Shown here piece after piece: positions 1 through 7,633 of a stretch of 24,378 bases of DNA. The DNA comes from JAABRB01 sp041617635. Lineage in GTDB: Bacteria > Pseudomonadota > Gammaproteobacteria > Burkholderiales > SG8-39. The notes below the pieces were generated by a model. It did no database searches, was not told the origin of the DNA, and saw nothing but the letters and a program-made list of their open reading frames with translations. Position numbers and translations under genes: made by a program. The stretch lies in assembly GCA_041617635.1 (NCBI GenBank), contig JBFJOO010000068.1, forward strand, positions 1 to 24,378, written 5' to 3'. Position 1 is the stretch's first letter, and every line of letters begins with the position of its first letter.

Positions 1-1808
1 ACGTCGCTGATGAACGCGAATGCCGCGGAGAAGCGGGTGAGCTGCTGGTAGTAGCGGCGCGTCTCGGGCGCGACGTTGGCGGGCACGCCCACCCAGTGCG
101 ACCCGGTGAGGCCCATGACGAGCGAGCGCGCGGCGTTCGTGAAGGTGAAGCCGACGTGGCTCCACAGCGCCTGGTCGAACGCGCGTCCGGCGCGCTCGCG
201 ATCCGGGTCGTGCGCCGCGCTCATCTCCTTCAGCACGTAGGGGTGGCAGCGGATCGCGCCCTGGCCGAAGACGATCAAGCTGCGGGTCAGGATGTTCGCG
301 CCTTCGACCGTGATCGACACCGGCACTTGCTGGTAGGCGCGGCCGATGAAGTTGCTGGGCCCCAGGCAGATGCCCTTGCCGCCCTGAATGTCCATCGCGT
401 CGTTGACGACCTCCCGGTTGCGCTCGGTGACGTGGTACTTGACGATCGCCGAGATCACCGAGGGCCGCTCGCCGAGGTCCACGGCGCCGGCGGTCATGAC
501 GCGCGCCGCGTCGGTGAGGTACAGGTTGCCGCCCATGCGCGTGAGCGCCTCCTCGATGCCCTCGAACTTGCCGATCGGCATCCGGAACTGGCTGCGCACG
601 CGCGCATAGGCGCCCGTGCCGCGCACGGCGAGCTTCGACATGCCGACGTTCGAGGAGGGCAGCGAGATCGAGCGTCCGGCGGCGAGACTTTCCATCAGCA
701 TGCGCCAGCCCTGGCCGGCCATTTCCCGTCCGCCGATGATCCAGTCGAGCGGCATGAAGACGTCGTCGCCCCAGTTCGGACCGTTCTGGAACACCGCGTT
801 CAACGGCAGGTGCCGCCGGCCGATGCGCACCCCCGGCGTGTCGGTCGGCACCAGCGCGCAGGTGATGCCCACGTCCTCCTCGCCGCCGAGCAGGCGGTCG
901 GGGTCGCGAAGCTGAAAGGCGAGCCCGAGCAGCGTCGCGACCGGACCCAGGGTGATGTAGCGCTTTTCCCAGGTCACGCGCATCCCGAGCACTTCCTTGC
1001 CTTCCCACATGCCCTTGCAGACGATGCCGAGATCGGGAATGGCGGCGGCGTCGGATCCCGCGTGCGGATTTGTGAGCGCGAAGCAGGGAATCTCCTCGCC
1101 CCGTGCAAGCCGCGGCAGGTAGTGGTTCTTCTGCTCCTCGGTGCCGTAGTGGAGCAGCAGCTCGGCCGGCCCCAGCGAGTTGGGCACCATGACCGTCACC
1201 GCTGCGGCGCTGCAGCGCGAGGAGAGCTTCATGATCACCTGCGAGTGCATGTAGGCGGAGAATTCCTTCCCGCCGTAGCGCTTCGGAATGATCATCCCGA
1301 GGAAGCCCTTGTCCTTGATGTACTGCCACACGGCCGGCGGCATGTCGTAGTTGTGATGCGTCTGCTCCCAGTCGTTCGACATGGCGCAAAGGGCTTCGGT
1401 CTCGTTGTCGAGGAAGGCCTGCTCCTCCGCAGTGAGGCTCGGCGCCGGGATGCCGAGGAGCTTCTGCCAGTCGGGCTTGCCGGAGAAGAGATCCGCGTCC
1501 CACCACACCGTCCCGGCGTTGATGGCGTCGGTCTCCGTCTGCGACATCGGTGGCACGACCGCGCGGAAAGCGGCGAGCAGCCGATCGCTGATGAGCGCGC
1601 GGCGCAGCGGCACGAACGTCAGGATGGCCGCGCCCGCCGCGAAGACGATCAGCAGGACGGTCGTCACGCCGGTCGGCAGCCCGGCCGCGGCCGATACGCC
1701 GAGCAGAAACGCGCCGACCGCCGCGGCCCAGAGCCATGCCGGCGCCGCCGCGTACGCGAGGGCGATGGCCGCAACGATGAATCCGATCAACCAGAGTGCC
1801 ACGATCAT
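1..1808 (-). CDS. fadE: Acyl-CoA dehydrogenase, FadE type (3' end outside window)
   Basis: Catalyses the first, FAD-dependent step of fatty-acid beta-oxidation, acyl-CoA to trans-2-enoyl-CoA. About 602 residues are visible; E. coli FadE has 814, so roughly the last quarter lies beyond position 1. The protein begins with two hydrophobic segments (about residues 2-60), as in membrane-associated FadE. It then shows YGGKEFSAYMHS, the dehydrogenase motif CFALTNPHAGSDAA, a stretch MDIQGGKGICLGPSNF and the motif VEGANILTR, all typical of the long FadE family rather than short acyl-CoA dehydrogenases. The ATG at 1808 is preceded by AAGGAG with an 8-base spacer. It lies 40 bases downstream of the PsrA-like regulator on the same strand, so the two are probably cotranscribed and induced by fatty acyl ligands. 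I see no internal stops. Family assignment is firm; chain-length preference is unknown. Confidence 0.93.
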   Translation of the reverse strand, partial: MIVALWLIGFIVAAIALAYAAAPAWLWAAAVGAFLLGVSAAAGLPTGVTTVLLIVFAAGAAILTFVPLRRALISDRLLAAFRAVVPPMSQTETDAINAGTVWWDADLFSGKPDWQKLLGIPAPSLTAEEQAFLDNETEALCAMSNDWEQTHHNYDMPPAVWQYIKDKGFLGMIIPKRYGGKEFSAYMHSQVIMKLSSRCSAAAVTVMVPNSLGPAELLLHYGTEEQKNHYLPRLARGEEIPCFALTNPHAGSDAAAIPDLGIVCKGMWEGKEVLGMRVTWEKRYITLGPVATLLGLAFQLRDPDRLLGGEEDVGITCALVPTDTPGVRIGRRHLPLNAVFQNGPNWGDDVFMPLDWIIGGREMAGQGWRMLMESLAAGRSISLPSSNVGMSKLAVRGTGAYARVRSQFRMPIGKFEGIEEALTRMGGNLYLTDAARVMTAGAVDLGERPSVISAIVKYHVTERNREVVNDAMDIQGGKGICLGPSNFIGRAYQQVPVSITVEGANILTRSLIVFGQGAIRCHPYVLKEMSAAHDPDRERAGRAFDQALWSHVGFTFTNAARSLVMGLTGSHWVGVPANVAPETRRYYQQLTRFSAAFAFISD

Positions 1809-1848
1809 CTCGATTACTCCTTGAGGCCCGGTCGCGCGCGCCGCATGG

Positions 1849-2604
1849 TCATGCCGCGCGCGGATCGGCCAGGTTGGTACGCGATCGCGTGGTGCGCGGA
1901 TGGGCATCCGCGGCGCGCGTTGCGCCCGGGACGCCGGCGTCCGGGAGCGGCGCCTTGAGACCCGCGATCAGAAACGGCGCGAGCCGGCGCAGGAGCAGAT
2001 CGTCGTCCTGCGTCTCGACCGCGCTCAGCGCGGCGATGAGCCGCCACGCGTCGGCCCCGGCCAGCGTGTAGGCGAGCGCGCCCAGCATGAAATGCAGTCG
2101 CCAGGTGAGCTCGCGTCGCGGCACCTCCGGCAGCGCGTCGGCGAAGGCCTCCTTGAACTGCTCGATGGCCGGCGCGTAGCGCTCCGACAGAAACTCCCGG
2201 AGCACCGGCGCGGGGTCCACGTAGACCCGGCCGAGCAGCTTAAGGAAGTCGCGCCCACCGCGCTGCGGGTCGCGCGCGAGCTGCAGCGCGGGAACGAACA
2301 TCGCCGCGAGCACGCGCTCGCACTCGAGCGGGACGCCGCGCGCTTCCCGCCGGTACTCGCCGAGCAGCGCGACGCGCGCGGCGTTCAAGGCGTCGAACCG
2401 GCGCGCGATCATGGCCGTGAAGAGCCCGTTCTTGCCGCCGAAGTGATAGTTCACGGCGGCCAGGTTCACATCGGCCCGGCTGGTCACCATGCGCAGGCTC
2501 GTGCCGTCGAAGCCGCGCTCGAGGAAGAGCGCCTCGGCGGCGTCGAACATGCGGTCGCGCGTGGCGTTGTTCGCGCGGACTTCGTTGGTCTGGGATCTGA
2601 GCAT
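1849..2604 (-). CDS. psrA: TetR-family transcriptional regulator, PsrA-like
   Basis: A 251-residue TetR repressor. The N-terminal DNA-binding domain includes DAAEALFLERGFDGTSLRM and then VNLAAVNYHFGGKNGLF, very close to PsrA of Pseudomonas, the long-chain-fatty-acid-responsive regulator of beta-oxidation genes. The C-terminal ligand domain is of normal length and ends in a variable Arg-rich tail. I chose the ATG at 2604. A TTG two codons upstream (2610) is possible, and neither has a clear Shine-Dalgarno sequence, so the leader is short. An 18-bp palindrome of PsrA type sits just upstream over the promoter, which supports autoregulation and control of the downstream fadE. From family knowledge, acyl ligands would release the repressor. 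The exact symbol is inferred from the HTH, the operator and the fadE neighbour. Confidence 0.85.
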   Translation of the reverse strand: MLRSQTNEVRANNATRDRMFDAAEALFLERGFDGTSLRMVTSRADVNLAAVNYHFGGKNGLFTAMIARRFDALNAARVALLGEYRREARGVPLECERVLAAMFVPALQLARDPQRGGRDFLKLLGRVYVDPAPVLREFLSERYAPAIEQFKEAFADALPEVPRRELTWRLHFMLGALAYTLAGADAWRLIAALSAVETQDDDLLLRRLAPFLIAGLKAPLPDAGVPGATRAADAHPRTTRSRTNLADPRAA

Positions 2605-2615
2605 GCGCAAGACGA

Positions 2616-2633
2616 TTCAAACGATCGTTTGAA
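2616..2633. promoter_or_regulatory. Palindromic operator, PsrA type
   Basis: A perfect 18-bp dyad, TTCAAACGATCGTTTGAA. It contains CAAAC-N4-GTTTG, which fits the published PsrA consensus of C/GAAAC and GTTTG/C half-sites. It overlaps the last base of the -10 box and the predicted transcription start of psrA-fadE, so a bound repressor would block RNA polymerase. Binding by the adjacent TetR protein is inferred. Confidence 0.8.
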
Positions 2634-2660
2634 GCATACGTTCAGCAATCCGGGTGTCAA
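2633..2660 (-). promoter_or_regulatory. Sigma70-type promoter of psrA-fadE
   Basis: On the minus strand the -35 box TTGACA (2660-2655) is a perfect consensus match. It is separated by 16 bases from TATGCT (2638-2633), a reasonable -10. The predicted start lies near 2626, inside the 18-bp palindrome, leaving a leader of about 20 bases before the psrA ATG at 2604. Confidence 0.7.
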
Positions 2661-2791
2661 CCCCGCCTGCCGCCGTCCGCGCTGAGCGCAATGCGGCCCG
2701 CGCCCCGGGCAAGCACCTAACTCCTTGTCAAAGCTTGAATTAGCCGTTTTCGTCCCAAGCTTTAGAATCGCTCCTCTAACCAGGACCTTCC

Positions 2792-4612
2792 TTGCGACGC
2801 TACGCCGCCTCCGACGCCCTGCCGCCGCCCCCAACTGTGCGCAAACGCGGCAGCGACTGGCGCGTGCTGAAGACCCTGCTGCCCTACCTCTGGGAGTTCC
2901 GCTGGCGCGTCGCCCTCGCGCTCGCCTTCATGCTCGCGGCCAAGCTCGCGAACGTGAGCGTGCCGCTCGTGCTCAAGGGGATCGTCGACTCGCTCACGGC
3001 CGAAAACGCGGTCCTCGTCGTGCCGATGGCGCTGCTCGTGGCATACGGTCTGCTGCGGCTCTCCACGACGCTCTTCACCGAGTTGCGCGAGCTCGCCTTC
3101 GCGAAGGTCACGCATCGCGCGGTGCGGCGCATCGCGCTGGCCGTGTTCCGTCACTTGCACGCGCTTGCGCTGCGCTTTCATCTCGAGCGCCAGACCGGGG
3201 GCATGTCGCGGGACATCGAGCGCGGCGCGCGCGGCATCAACACGCTGCTCGGCTACACGCTCTACAGCATCCTGCCGACGCTCGTGGAGATCTGCCTGGT
3301 GGTCGGCATCCTGCTCGCGAAGTACGAGCCGAGCTTCGCGTTGATCGCGCTCGGCACGCTCACGATCTACATCGCCTACAGCGTCACGGTCACCGAGTGG
3401 CGCACCAAGTTCCGGCGCCAGATGAACGAGGAGGACTCGCGCGCGAACACGCGCGCGATCGACTCGCTGCTCAACTACGAGACCGTCAAGTACTTCGGAA
3501 ACGAGGACCACGAGGCGCGGCGCTACGACGAGAACCTGCAGCGCTACGAGCGCGCCGCGGTGAGGAGCCAGACGTCCCTGTCGGCACTCAACACCGGGCA
3601 GGCGGTGATCATCGCGGGCGGCGTCGTGCTGATCATGTGGCGGGCGACGGTCGGCGTGGTCGCGGGTACCTTGACGCTCGGCGACCTGGTCCTGGTCAAC
3701 GCGTTCCTGATCCAGCTCTACATCCCGCTCAACTTCCTCGGAGTGCTCTATCGGGAGATCAAGCAGGCGATCGCCGACATGGAGCGGATGTTCGGCGTGC
3801 TCGAGCAGCACCGCGAGATCGAGGACCCGCCCGGCGCACCGGTGCTTGCCGCCGTGAATCCGACCGTCCGCTTCGAGAACGTGAGCTTCGCCTACGAGCC
3901 GCGCCGGCAGATCCTGCACGACGTGAGCTTCGAGGTCGCGGCCGGGGCGACGGTGGCAGTCGTCGGGCACTCGGGATCGGGCAAGTCGACGCTCGCGCGG
4001 CTGCTGTTCCGTTTCTACGACGTGGGCGAGGGGCGCATCACCGTGAACGGCGTCGACATCCGCGACGTCAGCCAGGCCAGCCTGCGCGGCACGATTGGAA
4101 TCGTTCCGCAGGACACGGTGCTCTTCAACGACACGATCCTCTACAACATCCAGTACGGCCGGCCCGACGCGTCGGCCGAAGAGGTGATCGAAGCCGCGCG
4201 CTCGGCCCACATCCACGAGTTCATCCAAACGCTGCCGGACGGCTACGACACGATGGTCGGCGAGCGCGGTCTCAAGCTTTCCGGGGGCGAAAAGCAACGC
4301 GTGGCCATCGCGCGCGCGCTGCTCAAGAATCCGCAGATCCTCGTGTTCGACGAGGCCACCTCGGCGCTCGACTCGAGATCCGAGAAGGCGATCCAGGCCG
4401 AGCTCGACCGCATCGCGCAGGGCCGCACGGCGCTGGTGATCGCGCACCGGCTGTCGACCGTCATGGACGCAGACGAGATCATCGTGCTGGAGCACGGACG
4501 CATCGTCGAGCGCGGCACCCACCGCACGCTCCTCGAGCGCGGCGGCCATTACGCCCAGATGTGGGCCCTGCAGCAGCTCGAAGCAGCGGAGCGCGAAGCC
4601 ATGGCCGCGTAG
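2792..4612 (+). CDS. ABC exporter, Atm1/HMT type (fused permease-ATPase)
   Basis: A 606-residue half-transporter, expected to work as an inner-membrane homodimer. An N-terminal six-helix exporter domain (about 25-335) precedes one nucleotide-binding domain with Walker A GHSGSGKST (392-400), Q-loop Q440, signature LSGGE (496-500), Walker B ILVFDE (516-521) and H-loop H552. The segment LLNYETVKYFGNE (about 226-238) is a hallmark of the Atm1/ABCB7/HMT1 branch, which exports glutathione-linked or sulfur/metal species in mitochondria and proteobacteria. The start is TTG at 2792: AGGA lies 6 bases upstream and the next ATG is inside the first membrane helix. It stands alone between the psrA promoter region and a convergent nnrU. 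A weak promoter is possible in 2735-2768 (TAGAAT at 2763). The transported substrate cannot be deduced. Confidence 0.9.
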   Translation: MRRYAASDALPPPPTVRKRGSDWRVLKTLLPYLWEFRWRVALALAFMLAAKLANVSVPLVLKGIVDSLTAENAVLVVPMALLVAYGLLRLSTTLFTELRELAFAKVTHRAVRRIALAVFRHLHALALRFHLERQTGGMSRDIERGARGINTLLGYTLYSILPTLVEICLVVGILLAKYEPSFALIALGTLTIYIAYSVTVTEWRTKFRRQMNEEDSRANTRAIDSLLNYETVKYFGNEDHEARRYDENLQRYERAAVRSQTSLSALNTGQAVIIAGGVVLIMWRATVGVVAGTLTLGDLVLVNAFLIQLYIPLNFLGVLYREIKQAIADMERMFGVLEQHREIEDPPGAPVLAAVNPTVRFENVSFAYEPRRQILHDVSFEVAAGATVAVVGHSGSGKSTLARLLFRFYDVGEGRITVNGVDIRDVSQASLRGTIGIVPQDTVLFNDTILYNIQYGRPDASAEEVIEAARSAHIHEFIQTLPDGYDTMVGERGLKLSGGEKQRVAIARALLKNPQILVFDEATSALDSRSEKAIQAELDRIAQGRTALVIAHRLSTVMDADEIIVLEHGRIVERGTHRTLLERGGHYAQMWALQQLEAAEREAMAA

Positions 4613-4653
4613 AACGCGGCCCTCTAGAGTGTTTACTCGCACCGGGAAGGGAG

Positions 4654-4707
4654 GTAACGGAGGGGAACCAGGCGGTTCCCCTCTGTTCGTTACCTTCGGA
4701 TCTTTTT
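4654..4707 (+). terminator. Long hairpin, possible terminator after the ABC exporter
   Basis: GAGGGGAACC (4660-4669) and GGTTCCCCTC (4674-4683) form a perfect 10-bp stem around AGGC. Four more pairs (4656-4659 with 4684-4687, one a G-T wobble) extend it, followed by GGT/ACC after a bulge. A T5 run follows only at 4703-4707, about 10 bases past the outer stem, so this is not a classical terminator. The 3' arm CCCCTCTGTTCGT resembles the arm CCCCTTGTTCGT of the repeats near 10.4 and 16.1 kb, so it may be a distant member of that family. Confidence 0.45.
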
Positions 4708-4717
4708 CGTTGCCGCG

Positions 4718-5413
4718 TCAGCCGGGGATGACGGAGACTCCGAAGAGCCAGCCGTGGCTGAACACCAAGATCGCGTAGATCACCACCCCGAGCGCCACTC
4801 GCCATAGGCCGACTCCCTTCCAGTCGATCTTGACGCGGCCCGCGGCGGCGGCGGCGAAGGGGATGCGCGAGGTTTTCGCGGCGAAGGCCTGCCACGCGTC
4901 GCCGAGCCGGAGCGCCCGCTTGTGGTCGATAGCGACCATCCCGCCGAGCGACAGGATCAGGATACCGCCGAACAGCATCGCCGAGGCCGCGTCGCCGTTC
5001 GCGGCAAGATGCGCGATGGCCCAGAGCGTCGCGCCCCAGAGAAACGGGTGCCGGGTGATCGTGACGATCCCGCGCGCCGCCTGGTTTGCGTCGTCGAAGC
5101 GTTCCCCGCCGACAATCGTCGGGTTAGGTGTCGTCAGCCCGACGGCCGCGAGGATCAGCGCGATCGGCATCAACGCCGTGGCGAGCGCGCGGCCGGCGAC
5201 GCCGAGCTCCCATATGCCGACGAACGGGGCATCCCCGTAGGCCATGATGGCCCAGATCAGAAAGAGCGCCGAGACCAGCGAGTAGGCGGCGAGAAACGGC
5301 TTCTCGCCGAGCGCGGCCACCAGCCGCGAGCGCACCGGAGGCCAGGAAAGCAGAAAATGGCCGCCGACGAAGCCGACCATCGCAAGCAAGAGCGCGGTAA
5401 GGGTGCCGGTCAC
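4718..5413 (-). CDS. NnrU-family integral membrane protein
   Basis: A 231-residue polytopic inner-membrane protein of the NnrU family, which also covers the isoprenylcysteine-methyltransferase-like fold. Hydrophobic segments occur near residues 4-20, 40-58, 75-92, 125-138, 145-160 and 208-225. The family landmarks VGGHFLLSW near the N terminus and ITRHPFLWGATLWAIAHL (about 118-135) are clear. NnrU was named for a locus linked to nitrite and nitric oxide reductase in Rhodobacter, but most homologues, like this one, have no denitrification genes nearby and their biochemical role is unknown. The start is GTG at 5413; a GGGAGG lies about 16 bases upstream, further than ideal, so the start is moderately certain. 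It converges on the Atm1-type exporter across a long hairpin. Confidence 0.85.
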   Translation of the reverse strand: MTGTLTALLLAMVGFVGGHFLLSWPPVRSRLVAALGEKPFLAAYSLVSALFLIWAIMAYGDAPFVGIWELGVAGRALATALMPIALILAAVGLTTPNPTIVGGERFDDANQAARGIVTITRHPFLWGATLWAIAHLAANGDAASAMLFGGILILSLGGMVAIDHKRALRLGDAWQAFAAKTSRIPFAAAAAGRVKIDWKGVGLWRVALGVVIYAILVFSHGWLFGVSVIPG

Positions 5414-5588
5414 GGTCGGATTCTACTGGCCTCCCGCGCCACGGGCGCGCTGGCTGTCGGTCGCGCGGGCCAGCCTCGGACCGGCGACATCGCATGCCGA
5501 TCGCATAGGCAGGGCACGGGGAAACCTGTCGAACTCCTGTCAAAACCTAATCTTAGCGTGAGGTTGTTCACGTATCCTGTTATTTTCG

Positions 5589-5617
5589 TTGTCGAAGCTC
5601 GGCAGGGTGGATACACT
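5589..5617 (+). promoter_or_regulatory. Candidate sigma70 promoter of the pbpG-egtD-prx set
   Basis: TTGTCG (5589-5594) and TACACT (5612-5617) are separated by exactly 17 bases, each matching four of six consensus positions. The predicted start near 5624 lies about 25 bases before the ATG at 5649, and an AGGAGAGGGG purine tract lies in between. Confidence 0.45.
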
Positions 5618-5648
5618 CCCCCTACTCAGGAGAGGGGCGGGACCCGGA

Positions 5649-6632
5649 ATGTCGATTCGCTTCCACAGGGCAGCGGCCAGAGCGCTTTTCGCGCTTTTCG
5701 TGCTTGGTGCGCAGGCCGCTCCAACGCTGGCCGAGCCCCCCGTCGATCCCAAGGTCCGCTCGGCCTCCGTGCTGGTGCTGGATCAGGCCACCGGCGAAGT
5801 CCTGTACAGCAAGAACGAATCGGCTGTCGTGCCGATCGCCTCCATCACCAAGCTGATGACCGCGATGGTGACGCTCGACGCCGGTCTGCCCCTTGACGAG
5901 GACGTCACGATCACGCGCGAAGCCCTGCCGACCGTGCAGGGCGCCAAGTTCCGCTCGGCGCTGCGCATCGGCGACAAGGTCTCGCGCGACGATCTTCTCA
6001 AGCTCGCCCTCATGGCCTCGGAGAACCGCGCGGCGGCGGCGCTCGGCATCGGCTATCCGGGCGGCCTCGATCTGTTCGTCGAGGCCATGAACGCGAAGGC
6101 GCTGCTGCTCGGCATGAACGACACGCGGTTCGTCGAGCCGACCGGCCTCTCCGCCGAGAACGTGTCCAGCGCCGGCGACCTCGCGCGGCTCGTGGAGGCG
6201 GCGCACACCTATCCGCTCATTCGCGAGTACTCGACCGCAAAGTCGCACGAGCTGCGGATCGGCAAACGCAAGCTCGCGTATCACAACACGAACCGGCTCG
6301 TCTCGAGCCCGACGTGGGAGATCGGCCTGCAGAAGACCGGGTTCATCCGGGCGGCGGGCCGCTGTCTGGTGATGCAGGCGAGCATCGAAGCGCGGCCGCT
6401 CATCATCGTGCTGCTCGACTCGGTCGGCAAGTACACGCGGATCGGCGACGCGAATCGCCTCCGCCAGTGGCTCGAAGCGACGAAGGTCCTCGCGTCCGAC
6501 GCGATCACCGCGTCCGAAAAACCGGTTCGCCGTTCGGTTTCCGCGCCGAACCCGCGTCCGGCGTACGATAGCGGCTCCGATAATGGGAGCCGCGTGAGTG
6601 TCCAGTACCCGTCCCCACCGAATATCTGGTGA
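5649..6632 (+). CDS. pbpG: D-alanyl-D-alanine endopeptidase, PBP7/PbpG-like
   Basis: A 327-residue periplasmic serine peptidase of the low-molecular-weight penicillin-binding protein group (S11). It cleaves D-Ala crosslinks in peptidoglycan. A signal peptide covers about residues 1-28 (RFHRAAARALFALFVLGAQA). The catalytic motifs are all present: S65-ITK-68 (nucleophile and base), S124-E-N126, and K229-T-G231. The IGLQKTGFI and AYHNTNRLV contexts match PBP7 rather than DacA-type carboxypeptidases, and there is no PBP5 C-terminal anchor. The C-terminal 40 residues are polar and low complexity. The ATG at 5649 was chosen because an upstream start at 5589 would add a non-signal leader; purine-rich AGGAGAGGGG lies upstream. 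The last 35 bases overlap the start of egtD in another frame, implying translational coupling. Confidence 0.88.
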   Translation: MSIRFHRAAARALFALFVLGAQAAPTLAEPPVDPKVRSASVLVLDQATGEVLYSKNESAVVPIASITKLMTAMVTLDAGLPLDEDVTITREALPTVQGAKFRSALRIGDKVSRDDLLKLALMASENRAAAALGIGYPGGLDLFVEAMNAKALLLGMNDTRFVEPTGLSAENVSSAGDLARLVEAAHTYPLIREYSTAKSHELRIGKRKLAYHNTNRLVSSPTWEIGLQKTGFIRAAGRCLVMQASIEARPLIIVLLDSVGKYTRIGDANRLRQWLEATKVLASDAITASEKPVRRSVSAPNPRPAYDSGSDNGSRVSVQYPSPPNIW

Positions 6633-7629
6633 GCCCTCTGGGGGAGCCGAGCCGTCCCGGTTCGGCGCGCCCGGCATCGTCCGCTACTACGATTGCCTGA
6701 CTCACGCCGAGTCGTTTCTCGACGACGTGCGGCGCGGCCTCGCGGCGCCGCGGAAAGTGCTGCCGCCGAAGCATTTCTATGACGCGGAGGGGTCGCGCCT
6801 CTTCGAGGAGATCTGCGACCTCCCCGAGTATTACCCGACGCGCACCGAGATGGCGATCATGCGCGAGCGCATTCCGGAGATCGCGCGGCTGCTCGGGCCC
6901 GACATCGAGCTGATCGAGCTGGGATCCGGCGCGAGCGTGAAGACCCGCCTGCTGATCGAGCAGGCGCGCCCCGCGCTCTATGTGCCGATCGAGATTGCCG
7001 ACGAGGCGCTGCGGAATGCCTCGGTCAGCCTCGCCGAGCACTTTCCCTGGTTGCACATCTGCGCCGTGCGCGCAGACTTCTCGCGCCCGCTCCGGATGCC
7101 GAGCTTCACGGGTGCGCGGGTCAAGCTCAAGGTAGCCTACTTTCCCGGCTCCACGATCGGCAATTTCATGCCAGAGGACGCGGTCGCGCTCCTGCGCAAC
7201 GTGCGCGACCTCACCGGCTCCGGCGGGCGCCTGCTGATCGGCGTCGATCTAAAGAAGGACCGGCGCATGCTGGAGGCGGCGTATGACGACGCGGCGGGCG
7301 TGACCGCGCGGTTCAACCTGAATCTCCTCGCCCGTATCAATCGCGAGCTGGAAGGGGATTTTCAGCTGCAGCGCTTTCGCCACAAGGCGTTCTACGACGA
7401 GCGCGTGGGACGGATCGAGATGCACCTCGAAAGCGTGTATGCGCAGTTCGCGCACGTCGCGGGCCAGCGCTACGATTTCAAGCCGGGCGAGACGATACAC
7501 ACCGAGAACTCGTACAAGTACACGGTGCCCGAGTTCCAGGCGCTCGCGCGCCGCGCGCGCTTCGAGCCGCAGCATGCCTGGACAGATGCCCGGAACCTGT
7601 TCTCGGTGCACCTGATGACTGCGCTGTAG
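6598..7629 (+). CDS. egtD: L-histidine N(alpha)-methyltransferase, EgtD-like
   Basis: A 343-residue SAM-dependent methyltransferase of the EgtD family, which trimethylates histidine to hercynine, the precursor of ergothioneine and selenoneine. The family marks are KVLPPKHFYDAEGSRLFEEI followed by PEYYPTRTE, the SAM-binding ELGSGAS (107-113), AYFPGSTIGNF, and the C-terminal HTENSYKYT followed by FSVHLM. The length fits bacterial EgtD (about 320). The start is GTG at 6598 with GGGAG 9 bases upstream; the first 25 residues are probably a flexible extension, but no later start retains the conserved domain. It overlaps pbpG by 35 bases and ends 4 bases before the selenoprotein start, so the three are read as one unit. 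No EgtB or other ergothioneine gene is visible in the window. An EgtD-family enzyme methylating a different amine is possible. Confidence 0.88.
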   Translation: MSSTRPHRISGEPSGGAEPSRFGAPGIVRYYDCLTHAESFLDDVRRGLAAPRKVLPPKHFYDAEGSRLFEEICDLPEYYPTRTEMAIMRERIPEIARLLGPDIELIELGSGASVKTRLLIEQARPALYVPIEIADEALRNASVSLAEHFPWLHICAVRADFSRPLRMPSFTGARVKLKVAYFPGSTIGNFMPEDAVALLRNVRDLTGSGGRLLIGVDLKKDRRMLEAAYDDAAGVTARFNLNLLARINRELEGDFQLQRFRHKAFYDERVGRIEMHLESVYAQFAHVAGQRYDFKPGETIHTENSYKYTVPEFQALARRARFEPQHAWTDARNLFSVHLMTAL

Positions 7630-7633
7630 AGCC

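Noticed and set aside
96..1958. Long plus-strand open frame opposite fadE
   Set aside because: It is Arg/His/Asp-rich shadow sequence of a high-GC gene with no domain likeness, while the minus strand encodes a clear acyl-CoA dehydrogenase.
2725..2768. Promoter TTGTCA ... TAGAAT before the ABC exporter
   Set aside because: Spacing between TTGTCA and TAGAAT is 32 bases; the alternative -35 (TTAGCC at 17 bases) is weak.
4654..4707. Confident rho-independent terminator
   Set aside because: The stem is strong, but the T-run begins about 10 bases away from it, so I keep it at low confidence.
4718..5413. Denitrification locus because of the NnrU-family gene
   Set aside because: No nir, nor or nnr regulator genes are near it, and the family is widespread outside such loci.
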